Shown here: one piece after another, positions 45,970-57,265 of the stretch
Layout of the letters: each line of letters starts with the position of its first letter
Numbering within the stretch: the first letter of the stretch is position 1
Origin: Bryum argenteum
Taxonomy: Eukaryota > Streptophyta > Bryopsida > Bryales > Bryaceae
Direction: 5' to 3'
DNA length: 64,000 nucleotides
Assembly: GCA_037043015.1 (NCBI GenBank)
Contig: CM073327.1
Coordinates: 8,042,727-8,106,726 of the forward strand
Translations under genes and position numbers: made by a program
The notes under the pieces: generated by a model
The model's database searches: none
What the model was told of the DNA's origin: nothing
What the model saw: only the letters and a program-made list of their open reading frames with translations

Positions 45970-48559
45970 GATCCTACGGTTAGAAGTATAAAAAAATTGC
46001 CAAGCCTCAATTTACCATGCCCCAATTTCCACAAGGTGGTCTAAAATCACATTTTTTGGTTTTGGAGGCCTTGAAAACAAAAGGAACTTTAGGGATTAAC
46101 CACACTGATTAACTTATAAATGCAATAACTTTTTATATTCTATGAAATTATAACCAACTATCTTTGTATGAATGCGTGCATGTAAGTAGTAGATGTTTTG
46201 TTCTCTTAGTAAAAACATCATGAGGCGTAAAATGTTATCATTACAAACCCTAAATATATCGTGTGGCAACACTATATTTCATTATTAGTGTAGTGCTTTA
46301 TAATATCAAAACCTCTATAGTAATAACTCATGGGAAGATTTATTTTTTAACAAAAAAGCATTATAAAATTGACATTGATACCCTAATATCTCATTGATTC
46401 AATTGATTTCTAATATGTATTCTCTAAAATCTCTTATAGCAATAAACAATTGAATAATTGTGTGTAGTACTTACTTCTTATTAAGGTTTAGTATCGATTA
46501 TCATCATGCACTTCAAGCATTTATTTTGCATGAGTTTGTATATAAAATTGTTGTGTCCTATCAATCTCTATAGCTCTTTCTTTATAATTGTTAATTGATG
46601 CTTTTTCATTTTGGTTGTGTTTTTATTTTAACTACAAATATAATTATAATCATTGGGTTGATTTATTTTAGTATCATTAATGGTCATTTCCACCTTGCTT
46701 TCTTGTACACTATTTACCTTGCTGAATTCAACATGTGGTGGGTGCTAATATTTTCTTTATATTGGTGGACTTGTGGTGCATGCTTCACAGCATTTTTTCT
46801 CACTGATCAATTTAAATCTCAATGGCTTGGAGAAACTTGAGTCCTAATTCTAATTTACCTTGTCTTAATCCAACTTTTGCACAACATGAAACCTATAGTT
46901 TTCTCATGCTTCAATGTGCTCGAATTAAAGAGTGATTTTTCATAGTCTCAATCGATGGAATATCCCTACTCCAAGATCTAAGGCATTTGAAGTGCTTATC
47001 ACATTATCTACAATTTTTCCAAGATATGAAGAAGTTTTATATCTCAAAATATGTGCACTCTTACAAATTTATGGGAAGAATTGAACATCCCAATGATCAT
47101 TTCAGCACTCAATATGTAGAAGGTACGATGTCAACTATGTCAAACTTAAAAATACTATATATGCATTCTTCAACTTCATATTGTATAAAAATGGTACATT
47201 GTATAGCAAACAACTTACCAAAGTTTGAGATTACAACAATAAGGCATTAACCTAGAAATTTTTCATATGAGTATAATAAATCGATGACATTTGGATACAA
47301 TGTAATGATATGTTTTAAAAATAAATGAGTTGTTGTGTAATTCTCTTCATCAAATTACTCAACAAAAGTTTTAGTACAAATTATAAGTTTCTAATTTGTT
47401 CAACAAGCATGTTAAGCATACTAGGTGCCTTGTACGAATTTTCTTATGAAACTTTTATATAGGAGTGTGTAACCATTATCAAATGTGTAATAACCTTATT
47501 ACAAGATTGTTTAGTTGAGACATCTAAAACTTACCTTCATTTACATGTCATTGAATGCTTCCAAACATTAAATGTTTCTAAACTAGAAGTAGATCAGAAT
47601 GTTATGGGATTAAAACTCAATTTTTAAAAATAAAAGATAAATATGAAAGACCTTTGCTTAATCATTAGAGTATATTTGACTCTAAAATTTACATTAAACT
47701 TAAAAATACTTTTATTTGGAGCTTCTCCCACAAATTTTAGAAATTTTGTCTTATAAACACATGAAAACTAACAACTTCAACCAATTCCTTTAAAGTTTTT
47801 GATATGCAATTTATACATGTACAATAGATACTGTGAATACAACTAATCATTATTATTATCAATGATAGTTTGAGAACTCAATTTAATATATTTGTATGAT
47901 TGTGCAGGACTTCCTATATAAAATAGCTTATCTTACAAGAAGAAGTTCCAAAATGAAGAACTTTCAAGCAATTGTGACTATATGTTATTTTGGAAGGATA
48001 CAATAAAAGCAATATAATAAGATAAAATCATCATTGATTTTATGTGTAAAGTTGTTAAATTGGAGAAACAACCGTGTGTGTTCATCGTTGTTTTACATGT
48101 AGTTTTCTCTTGTAACAAACTAATATTTGATTCTTTATCAAATACCAAAATTAAGAATTCACCTTATTGTAATCATTGCTAAGTTAGTTCTAATGTATGG
48201 AACGTTTCTATACAAGAATTTAAAAATACATACAATATATAAACATGCGATAGCTTGAGTTCCATAAAACTCCAAAATGACATTTAAGAATTTCAAATTC
48301 AACTAAATATGTTCTCTTATTTTGTCATACTTCTATTATTATTGATAAAATATGTGATAAAAATATCTTATTTTTATCCTTACCATTTATGTCTACTTTT
48401 ATTCCACAAGCATTACTTAATTTCTAGTGTCCAAAACGATTAATTATGATCAATTCAATGGTGGAGGAATGAGATACAACTCCTTACGGAACCTACATTT
48501 GTTTAATCCTTTTAGTGTAGAGACATCATTGCAAACACAATATCAAAATTATTTCAATA
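45970..48559. other. Long AT-rich spacer
   Basis: No gene, terminal repeat or array could be supported over 2.6 kb. The hydrophobic frame at 46595-46840 is considered chance. Confidence 0.5.
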
Positions 48560-48659
48560 AAAGGTCTTCCATTTAGGATTTTTTTGAAGCTTGTAAGTTA
48601 GCCCAAAAAGATATTTTTTGAGCATTAAGTGCGTAGAAGAAAAATTATGAAAAACTAAT

Positions 48660-48920
48660 TAAAAATCAATCAATAAGCTTGCAATTGTAAAACGTGCTCC
48701 ATGTCTCAAAACTCAAAACGTGCTGCCTTCACAAAAAAGCATTCCATGAATCTATTATATCTCGAACAAATTTGGAACATCATCAACAAAAATTAAACTC
48801 CATTTGGGATCCAACCCACCAAAATTTGTCAAGATTGGATTTTGTATGATGAGGTTATGGCTCTTCAAAGTTTCAACTTGTCATCCAAAATGTTGATGTT
48901 TTGACACCAAAGACGTTCAT
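48660..48920 (-). mobile_element. Fragment of the ~980-bp piggyBac-type family, reversed
   Basis: Read on the minus strand it gives TTTTGGATGAC, then GAAACTTTGAAGAGCCATAA, then a block containing GTGAAGGCAGC and a GGAGCACGTTTTACAATTGC-like stretch, in the same order as the left third of the family. A worn ACGTC sequence sits where the left end would be. No TTAA pair is evident, so it is a fragment. Confidence 0.6.
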
Positions 48921-49349
48921 GAGTTGAACATAAACAATCTTGTACTAATTATCTCTAATTTCTTTAAGTATTACTTATAAGACAAAGAAAATTTACATCA
49001 AGTAGCGTATTCGACACTACATACTCATCTGAAAATAGTCTCAAAGAAGTTGTTGGAATGAAGTGTTCAATAAGGGAGAACCTATATATATCTTCAACTT
49101 ACTTAAAGTCTCAAAAGGCTTACAACTATGGTATTATTCGTGTCATCATTACTTAGTATTGTCATTGCCATCGCAATGGAAATAGTGTCGCTGCAGAAAC
49201 TCTAACAAAAACGCCAATTTCAAACACGTGTGAACATGTTAAACACAATACTTTCATAACAATTTGTTATCTTATTCTTTGGAAATTAGCAACACATCAT
49301 AAATTGCCCTATCTGTATTCTTCTTCCAAGAAAAGCTAGCCTATATCAT

Positions 49350-49591
49350 TTAACCCTTAAACGTCATATGCTTTCCTGATACCACACCCAAAATCTCTTT
49401 TAAACTCCATTTTTAGCATTATTCTATTTTTAATTTTCTTGAGCACAATTCTAAGAAAGTATAGATCTCTTTAAGGCGCTCAGTTTGGAATTTTAAAAAT
49501 TCCATTTGGTATAATGGAGTGTAAGTTATGAGCAAGATTCTCTAAAAAAAGAACCCAACCCCTCGGGCTGGGTCTGACGTTTAAGGGTTAA
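49350..49591. mobile_element. Short piggyBac-type element (242 bp) with perfect ends
   Basis: TTAA (49350-49353) is followed by CCCTTAAACGTCA, and TGACGTTTAAGGG precedes TTAA (49588-49591). The 13-bp ends are exact inverse copies and the TTAA target is duplicated. It has the ends of the ~980-bp family but a different, short interior. This is a miniature inverted-repeat element of the piggyBac kind. Confidence 0.85.
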
Positions 49592-50487
49592 AATACAAAG
49601 TTGAAGATCCTAAAACCGACAGAATATGTGTAATTATAAATGAGATGGCAAATGAAGACCTCTTCAACAATGGCCAACTGTTTCCTCAGACACGAAATTC
49701 CTTCTGCACTCAAACAGGGTGGAAAAGTACTGTAAGGAGTATCAGAGTAACAACCTCCAGGCGCCAGTTAATGCAATGAAGCCGGCATCGATGATGTCCG
49801 TCCCTGCCATACCAACCGGGTAGACCTAATGGCACCTACTTCCGCTCGATCATTGCTAAATCGGGATTCCCGGCACATTTTCGAGCAATCCTTGTCGCTC
49901 ATCCCTCAAAAATTGCGATTCTTTGCATGGCGCAACCATACAGCACGATCTGTAGAAGTCCTTAGCGCATTCTTTACTCCTGTTTGTATCGAGTGCGGAG
50001 GAGCTTGCATTGGTGCTTATATTGTGATATTTGAGGTTGCAACCGGTTTGTGATTACTGGTTGTGCTTGTGTTGCTTACCGCGTGACGACGTCATCATTA
50101 GTGACATTTTAGAGGCTTTAAAGACTTTTTGACAACGACAGATGCGTGTAATGAAATGAGTAGGTGAAACTACGTTATCGAGGTCTTGCATGAGAGCGCA
50201 ATCTGCGTGAAAGGAGAGGATTGAGCTGTTTTTCTTTGTTCTCATCTTCTTGGATGGAGGAGTGTTTATTTGAGAGGAGTGTTGCTTCTGCATCTGTAGA
50301 GTGATGACAGGCCTTGTGGATCGTAATTCTGAGGAGTTTTTTAAGAGGTAGCTGCATAATTCGCTTGCGGATTGTTTTGCATCGGAGATTTTTTTTTTTT
50401 TTTTGTTCAACGCATTCGTGGCTCTTTAGGCTTGGACTGTTTGATCGAGACATAATTTTGTGAAATTGCTACAACAAAAGTTGCGTT
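49592..50487 (+). other. Upstream region of the carbonic anhydrase gene
   Basis: It includes the probable promoter and leader. A run of ~18 T lies at 50390-50407. Small frames (49829-50053 plus, 50054-50453 minus) have no recognisable features. Core promoter elements could not be assigned. Confidence 0.4.
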
Positions 50488-52676
50488 ATGCTGAGTTTGC
50501 AACAAGGCCTTGTGAGTGTGAGGCTCTGTGATATTAGGACTTGTTGGATTGCTAGGCAGGTGAGTGGCTCTCGGTACGTGCAGCTTATGTCCACAAGTGG
50601 TTTGTCGAGCTTGAGTGGATTAGCGGTAGGAGATCGTCGCTGTGCTCTCAGAACCTGTGAGTATTCAGTGTCAAAGACAGCCAAGTCTCGGCGAGGTATG
50701 GATCAGCTTGCCATGCCTAAAGCGGGGCCTCTGCAAGGGCTGGGAGATATTCTTAACGAAGGCTACGAGCTGACTGATCACGTTGTGGTTGACGAGAATC
50801 ACAAGTTTGACGGGAACAACGATGTGATAGAGAAGCTGATTACTGGATTTAAGACTTTCAAGGATGGAGTGTTCAAGTACGTAGTGGCCATTTGAAATAT
50901 GTTTAATCCTTGTTAGTATCCTCGTGCTTTCACTCTGTTTTGGAGATGCCAATTGCAGAACTGATGAGACATTCCTATGCTTTAACATGTCTATGCGACC
51001 GTGTCTGTAGATGTATTAAATACCTCAACATTTTCTAGACAATCAAGAACCGCTGATAAGCTTACTACCAGCTTCAATTAAGTTTCTGTGATCAGGTCTC
51101 AATGTGCTTCTCGTATTTTTTGTGTACAGACAGAAGCCAGAACTGTACGACAAACTGAAAGAAGGACAAGAGCCAAAGGTATGTATTCTATTTATGACAT
51201 CTTTGCAAGATCTCTTCTGTTTTTACATGCGTATATGTAAAATATTAGGTTGGACGTTAAGTTCTGCCTGGTTATTGCGGTATGTAAGTCAAACATATGA
51301 AAGCCAAATCGTCCTTCTGATGTTCCTCCAAATTCTTGGTGAACATTGCAGATGATGATGATCACATGCGCCGACTCTCGTGTCTGTCCAACAATGCTTC
51401 ATGGACTTGAGGCTGGTGAGGCATTTATCGTCCGTAATGTTGCCAACATGGTTCCTCCATGTGAAGGATCGGTAAGTATACTAATTTCTTCCATGCTTAA
51501 TGGCTCAGTTTTCCCTGATAGATTATGTATTGCTCCAATGTTGTATGTAGGTAAGTACAAAATATGAGATCTCTCATGTACCTTCTCCTGGTGCTTCTCT
51601 GATGCTTCTCTGATTATCTAAGCTGATTATTGACAATTAGCATAAAAATCTGTACATATTTATTTTGGAACTTTTTATGCTACTTCTTGGATGCCTTTCC
51701 AACGTTGCACAAGTAGTTGAGCTGATTTGGACGCTTGCGGTTCCGCTATTTTTATTATATAGGGACAACACCACGGAACAAGCGCTGCTATTGAGTATGC
51801 AGTCACTATACTGAATGTAAGGTTCTTCAATATGGTGCTTTAAGTTCATCCGCATCTCTCAATCTGCCATCTCTGTAGTTTTGTGCAATGAGGGCTCCCC
51901 GGCGACGCTTTATTTCCCATATGAAAATTAAAGTGAACATACTATGAACTTACTTTTGCCACACTTGGTCCAACTTGACGTTCTGGGAAATCGACAGGTC
52001 AAAAATATCATTGTCATGGGTCACAGTAGCTGCGGGGGAATCAGAGCTCTTATGTCCCGAGATGATTTTTCAGGGTATGTTTCTTATCTTAATCTGGTCA
52101 AGTAAGTATTGGTAAGCAGAGGTATAAAAATGATCTATACATCAAAATGATCTATACATTTAATTATGATGAGGCTTTGGTTCATGACGTACACAGAATC
52201 TTCGACATTCTTCTGAACTCTTACGAGCCTGTGGCAGGGACTTCATTGGAAGCTGGGTCAAAATTGGAGTGCCAGCTAAGAAGAAGACTCTTACTCTTAT
52301 GAAAGACAAGCCTTTTGAAGAGCAATGCAGCTTCTGTGAACAGGTAAAGCAGTCATCCAGTATTTCGTACCAATATCTAGCGCCAACTAAACGTAGGCCC
52401 CATATCATTACCTTCACAAATGTGTATAAATTCATGATCACAACTTTTAGAGATTCATAATGTAGTTGCTTGTCATTCTTTTTTGACTTCTCATCTTGGA
52501 ATCACCAGGAAGCGGTCAATTTGTCGTTGGTCAATCTCCTGACATTTCCTTTCATCAAAGAGCGCCTTCACAGTGGACGCCTGCAGATATACGGTATGCA
52601 CTACGATTTTGTGAAAGGTAAGTTAACCAGCTGGCGAATCATACAAGGGCAGAATCAGGCGGGGGAATATAAATAG
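50488..52676 (+). CDS. Beta carbonic anhydrase, plant type (7 exons)
   Basis: It catalyses reversible hydration of CO2 to bicarbonate using one zinc ion. Exons: 50488-50876, 51130-51178, 51352-51471, 51763-51816, 51998-52074, 52238-52343 and 52509-52676. All phases agree, giving 320 aa. The zinc ligands and catalytic dyad are present: C152, D154 and R156 in CADSR, and H213 and C216 in [22 protein letters not shown] and [10 protein letters not shown] are further family blocks. The first ~70 residues are rich in Ser, Arg and Leu and could be a plastid or mitochondrial transit peptide. In-frame ATGs at ~50590 and ~50698 ([12 protein letters not shown]) could yield a cytosolic form. The last exon reads through [14 protein letters not shown], as expected near the family's C-terminus. 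Compartment is inferred. Confidence 0.92.
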
Positions 52677-53288
52677 ATTGTCTTCCTTCCGCACTTCCAT
52701 GTATAATTTACCATTCTATTGCTGCAATATTTGCTGGATATGAATAAAGTTTACTACTGAATGCATCTGCATTTCATCCTTACTACGTCCTCTTTGTTCA
52801 GCTCATTCTCCACAATGATCACTTCCAATGCAGACTTCTAAGTAATCTAAGTGATAAATTATGGATTTCAATAAGTTATCCTTCTCTGCACAGTTATCCC
52901 CTTGCGTACGGTAATAAGCTGACACGGCATTTCAAAATTCATGCCACTGACTAACTAAAGATTCAAAGACAAGTTGGTGGATACACCTCGTGTACAAAAC
53001 AGATAGAAAGGAGTCGTCATATATTTTAGAGGTAGTAAGAAATTCCTTCATGTTTACCCCTAGAACCATACAATAATTTTCTCAAAGGTATCCACTATCT
53101 AAAAAGTGCACAAAAAATGTGAAGGATTTCGTGATTCCTCTCAGAAGTTTCTTCCATCATCATTATGTCATGAATATGTATAATGACATGACACGAAACC
53201 TGTTAAACAGGAATTGCCGTATGATTCACAACTCAGACCTGAGTTGCGATTGCGATGTGCTAGCTACTCATCCCTCTGATTGTTGAGC
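52677..53288. other. Convergent intergenic region
   Basis: It holds the 3' ends of two genes facing each other. No gene was seen. A poly(A)-signal-like AATAAA lies at 52743, about 67 bp after the carbonic anhydrase stop. Confidence 0.45.
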
Positions 53289-54412
53289 TCAATGATGGCC
53301 AACGACCTTCTCCTTCAACCGCGTGATTACACCCTTCTTTTCGTGAATGGGAAGCTCTCCGGTAGCCTTCATCTGCTCCACTTCATCCACAAGCTCCGCG
53401 ATGTCTCGTTTCCTCGCTTCCTCTTCCGCTGCTTTTTCCTGCAAGATGTGGACGATGATGAAAAATGTGAAGCAATTCAAAGTGGTTGCTGATCGAGTTG
53501 CGTGAGTCTCACCTTCTCGGCTTTGGCGGTGCAATCAGCAATTGTCCTCTCCGTCTGCTCGTAGACGTGCGCTTTCACTTTCGCCGCCTCTTGCTTCGCA
53601 TTCCCTACTATTTTATCGGCCTTCACCTGCAAGAGCGAAGAATCTCATCACACAAAAGTGTAATGCTAATTCTTGCAAGTGTGCATCGCATATAAGAATC
53701 GTTGTGCGTTTGAAAATGTGACTTCAAAAAATTTATTGATTTCTTACAGCAACTTTGAATGTATCCTCTTTTGCTTTTGCCATTATCTTGTCAGCTCTTG
53801 CCTGTTACATTTACAACCTCATTATGCATTACAATGCAGCTATTACGATTCTTGATTAGCAGCGGAGAAATTTTAGGTCGGAGAGCGAAACCTCGGCGGT
53901 GCTCTGAAGCTGTTCCGCACGAAGCTCCTCGCGCTTCTTCAGCTCCAGCGCTTTTGCCTCTTCGTGCATGCGTTTCTTGTCTGCCAATGCCTGTATTTGC
54001 ATTCAGTGCACGATAAGGAGGCGGTCGATTTAAAGGATGTGATCGGGAGGAAGGGAAGGGAAGGGGAGGGGAGGTCGACCTGGGCAGTATGAGCTCGCGC
54101 ATTGACTTTGCGAATTTCCGATTCGAGGTACGCATTGGCTTCCACTTCCACTCGCTCTTTCCGAGCCTCAGAGAATGCTTCGGCCTTCTCGTACCCCGAT
54201 CGTGGCGTGCTGCCTGTCTCGGATTCATTGGACTCTAAATCGAAGTGCTCTTCGTTGAGCACTGGAATTTCCCCTTCGTGACCGCCGGTGACGTACAACG
54301 TTTTTCCTAGCCCATTCTCACTTGCTTTTGTGGTCGGCACCTTGCTTTTGTGGTCGGCACTTGCTTTTGTGGTCGGCACTAAAGGTGGCTGCTCCACTTC
54401 CGTCGCCATCAT
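53289..54412 (-). CDS. 249-aa acidic-tail/coiled-coil protein, possibly remorin-like (5 exons)
   Basis: Exons in gene order: 54412-54080, 53990-53892, 53801-53748, 53626-53513 and 53438-53289. All splice phases are zero and total 250 codons. The N-terminal third is low-complexity with a direct duplication of VPTTKAS. From about residue 80 to the end it is a continuous charged helix with Ala, Glu and Lys (KKRMHEEAKALELKKREE, then ARADKIMAKAKED, VKADKIVGNAKQEAAKVK), closing with QMKATGELP. Remorins are plasma-membrane-attached plant proteins with a variable N-terminus and coiled-coil C-terminus whose tail often has a similar ATG-xP motif. The resemblance is weak. The alternative is an unrelated coiled-coil protein. 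Start chosen at MMATEVEQ; an ATG at 54436 is also in frame. Confidence 0.75.
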
Positions 54413-54986
54413 GCATGCAGTGGTCCTGTCAATCAATCAATCCGTCCTAGCCTTCACTCCTACTCGATGGACCACAATTTCTCTCTTGAGTGATTGTTTA
54501 TGCAAGTGCAGAACTGTGAGGACTCTGCAAGACTTGTATGGATCTGCTATGGTAGATAAATATGGGGATGTGCATGAGCGATGGAAAGTACAAAGCTCCC
54601 CAGAGGAGGTGAATGTGTGAGGAAAGGGAAGCGGTTGCGAACTGCCCGGTGAGCACCACTTGTACATGTTGCAATGTTGCATTTATATGACTTTCCACTT
54701 TGCTTCTTCAGTGTTTTAGCAGCATAATTATGAGACTTTGGAATTCGTAGTTTTGATGGAAGCTCATGAGCATTTCCACCGGTTCAGGCTGGTACCTCTA
54801 TATCAATTCTGAACCATGGTCAGACAGGCCTGTTTTGAGATTTGAATCGTTCCGCTTTCAAAAAAGAGATAAGGAAAATTGATAAGAAAAAATCATTTAA
54901 AGTGAAAAAAAATAAGAAACAACAACAATCCTCTAAGTAGATGACTCTTATTTTTGAATTTTGATTGTATTAAGATAAGATGTCGA
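54413..54986. other. Upstream region of the 249-aa gene
   Basis: Promoter and leader are expected here; no elements are assigned. Frames at 54437-54698 on both strands overlap each other and look non-coding. Confidence 0.4.
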
Positions 54987-55315
54987 TTAACCCATAAACG
55001 CACCAAATGTAGAAAAACCATGGATGAGAGGTAGCAAGCAACTTTGAAGAGCCATAATTTCTTCGTCCAAGGTCAGTTTTGGATGGAATCACTTGGCCCA
55101 TATCGAGTCTGGTTTGTGTGGTGAAAATTGCAAACTCATACAATAAAGTATGAATTAATGACTTTCAATTTAGTGAAAACAACTCTTGTTTTTAGGGCTT
55201 CCAAGCATGGGGCATGTTTTACCATTGCAAGCCAATTATGTGATATAAAAAAGAAATTTCATGTTTTTTTTTTCATGATCATGTACCTAAGGTGATATTT
55301 AAGGTGAATTGACTA
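54987..55315 (+). mobile_element. 5' part of the ~980-bp piggyBac-type family
   Basis: TTAA (54987-54990) followed by CCCATAAACGCACC is a mutated left end. The blocks GAAGAGCCATAATTTCTTC, TTTTGGATGGAATCACTTGG and CAAGCATGGGGCATGTTTTA follow in family order. Homology stops near 55315, and the right end is missing. Confidence 0.7.
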
Positions 55316-55862
55316 TCATATGCTAAATTACACGCTTCCAATGGCACCAGACACACTGGACGGCCTCAATTTGAATACTCTCCAAACTCTTGTTGACAAT
55401 ACAACCAAACCATTTAACAATCCAACAAACGACACCTGTGGTACCCCAAAGACCCCAAAGAGAACGTTCTTTGTGGTATTCCAAACAGAACGTTCTTTAA
55501 ACTCTTGTTGTTCTTTAAACTCTTGTTGACAATGCAACCGATCCATCAAACAAGAATCAAACAACAATCCGACCAAATATCTCTCAACTCTTGTTGACAA
55601 GACAATCTAACAAACTAATATCCACTTTAAGTAAATAGATAGATAGATAGATAAGTGTTGAATTTTTGAGTACCTCCAAGCTTATATATCCGTGTATCAT
55701 GAATAACAAAGTAATGGTAGTCAACTCTATTTACTTATAGAGCTTGATAAGACTCTAGTGCTTGTGTGAATTTAAATGCCCAAATTCCATAAATTTATAG
55801 ATCTCAAAGTCCGTACTGTTGTGGCTTGGATTCAATGTGGCTTGGATTTCAATGCCCGAGTT
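55316..55862. other. Spacer with short local duplications
   Basis: No gene. AACTCTTGTTGACAA recurs at about 55384, 55513 and 55587, and AGAACGTTCTTT(G/A) occurs twice near 55461 and 55488, so the region grew by local duplication. An (ATAG)n stretch lies at 55635-55653. Confidence 0.55.
55635..55653. repeat. (ATAG)n microsatellite
   Basis: Four to five ATAG units. Confidence 0.9.
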
Positions 55863-55962
55863 CCATAATATGCCGCGACTATGAATTAGTAATCTACTAC
55901 CCACTACCCAATCCATAATATGCCGCGACTATGATTTAGTAATCTACTACCCACTACCCAAC
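55863..55962. repeat. 50-bp tandem duplication
   Basis: Two 50-bp units starting CCATAATATGCCGCGACTAT at 55863 and 55913 differ at only a couple of bases. The end of the second unit runs directly into the 28-bp minisatellite. Confidence 0.9.
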
Positions 55963-56540
55963 GCATGCCATTCTACATACCCAATGCATGCCATTCTACA
56001 ATCTACATACCCAACGCATGCCATTCTACATACCCAACCCAACGCATTCCATTCTACATACCCAACCCAACACATTCCATTCTACATACCCAACATGCAA
56101 TTCTACATACCCAACGCATGCAATCCTACATACCCAACGCATGCAATTCTACATACCCAACGCATGCCATTTCATTCTACATACCCAACGCATGCCATTT
56201 CATTCTACATACCCAACGCATGCCATTTCATTCTACATACCCAACGCATGCCATTTCATTCTACATACCCAACGCATGCCATTTCATTCTACATACCCAA
56301 CGCATGCCATTTCATTCTACATACCCAACGCATGCCATTTCATTCTACATACCCAACGCATGCCATTTCATTCTACATACCCAACGCATGCCATTTCATT
56401 CTACATACCCAACGCATGCCATTTCATTCTACATACCCAACGCATGCCATTTCATTCTACATACCCAACGCATGCCATTCTACATACCCAACGGATGCCA
56501 TTCCCAACGCATACCCAACGCATGCCATTCTACATATGTA
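55963..56540. repeat. 23/28-bp minisatellite, open in all three plus frames
   Basis: A CTACATACCCAACGCATGCC core recurs more than 20 times. From about 56158 to 56470 the unit is a near-identical 28 bp ending ATTTCATT; flanking units are shorter (about 23 bp). As 28 is not divisible by three and the unit lacks stops, all three plus frames stay open for ~190-200 codons and encode the same three phases of one peptide. No start context, introns or family support translation. Confidence 0.95.
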
Positions 56541-57011
56541 TTCTACATACGCTGCCGCGAGTATAGGGGTTAATACAAATTCGTTAAACTGATTGACAAT
56601 ATGTTTTAAATATTACGTATGAGAATCACTTAGTCCTTCATTGGACAAAGAAAGTCTCATTTTTTCACTATGAAACAAATCTGCACATGTTCCCATAAAA
56701 GATTGATTAATAACCTATATGTATTTTGGTTGGTAGAGCTATAAATGACATTACATATTTTAAATAGCACCTGTAAAAAAAGAAAAAGTAGCACTTGTAC
56801 TAAAAGAAAAACAGATGCTTTTAGTCTTTGAACCTCGTATCGAGATAAAAAAGAATTATCATTTTGAACATATATGGAAGCACATCCTAACCATAAATGT
56901 AAGCACAATATCAATCAAGAACATTCATATAATGAAATTCTTAGGAATCCAAGTTACAAATACCAACAGGTTTTTGGAAGGCCCACGTAACAAAAGTCAA
57001 CATCAATGACT
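56541..57011. other. Spacer, nothing recognised
   Basis: AT-rich, no supported gene. Confidence 0.5.
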
Positions 57012-57244
57012 TTAACCCTTAAAGGTCCCTTGGGGATAGTATGTACGGTGGCTTATAATTGAGATTTGCTACCAACAAGAAACTCTATATTGTGATCTTA
57101 AAAGCTTAGTAGAACCACATGGATTTATATGTCAACTTGTTCTTTGAACTCAAATCTATTAAAGGTGTGCACTCATTCCAATACAACCAAAATACGCTGT
57201 ATTCTAGCAACCAAAATATGGTTGTTCAGACCTTTAAGGGTTAA
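57012..57244. mobile_element. Short piggyBac-type element (233 bp)
   Basis: TTAA (57012-57015) is followed by CCCTTAAAGGTC, and GACCTTTAAGGG precedes TTAA (57241-57244). The 12-bp ends are perfect inverse copies. The interior is unlike the 49350 element but matches, reversed, the relic at 1335-1405. It sits just downstream of the F-box gene's last codons. Confidence 0.85.
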
Positions 57245-57265
57245 AGGTTAAATGCTATTGTTACA

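Noticed and set aside
46595..46840. Hydrophobic 81-aa frame resembling a membrane protein
   Set aside because: AT-rich DNA readily yields Phe/Ile/Leu-rich frames. No introns, neighbours or motifs support it.
55963..56540. CRISPR-like array of 28-bp repeats
   Set aside because: The units are contiguous with no unique spacers, and the context is a plant nuclear genome.
55963..56592. Three overlapping ~200-codon plus-strand frames read as proteins
   Set aside because: They are the three phases of one 28-bp stop-free tandem unit. No start context, splice signal or family match supports translation.
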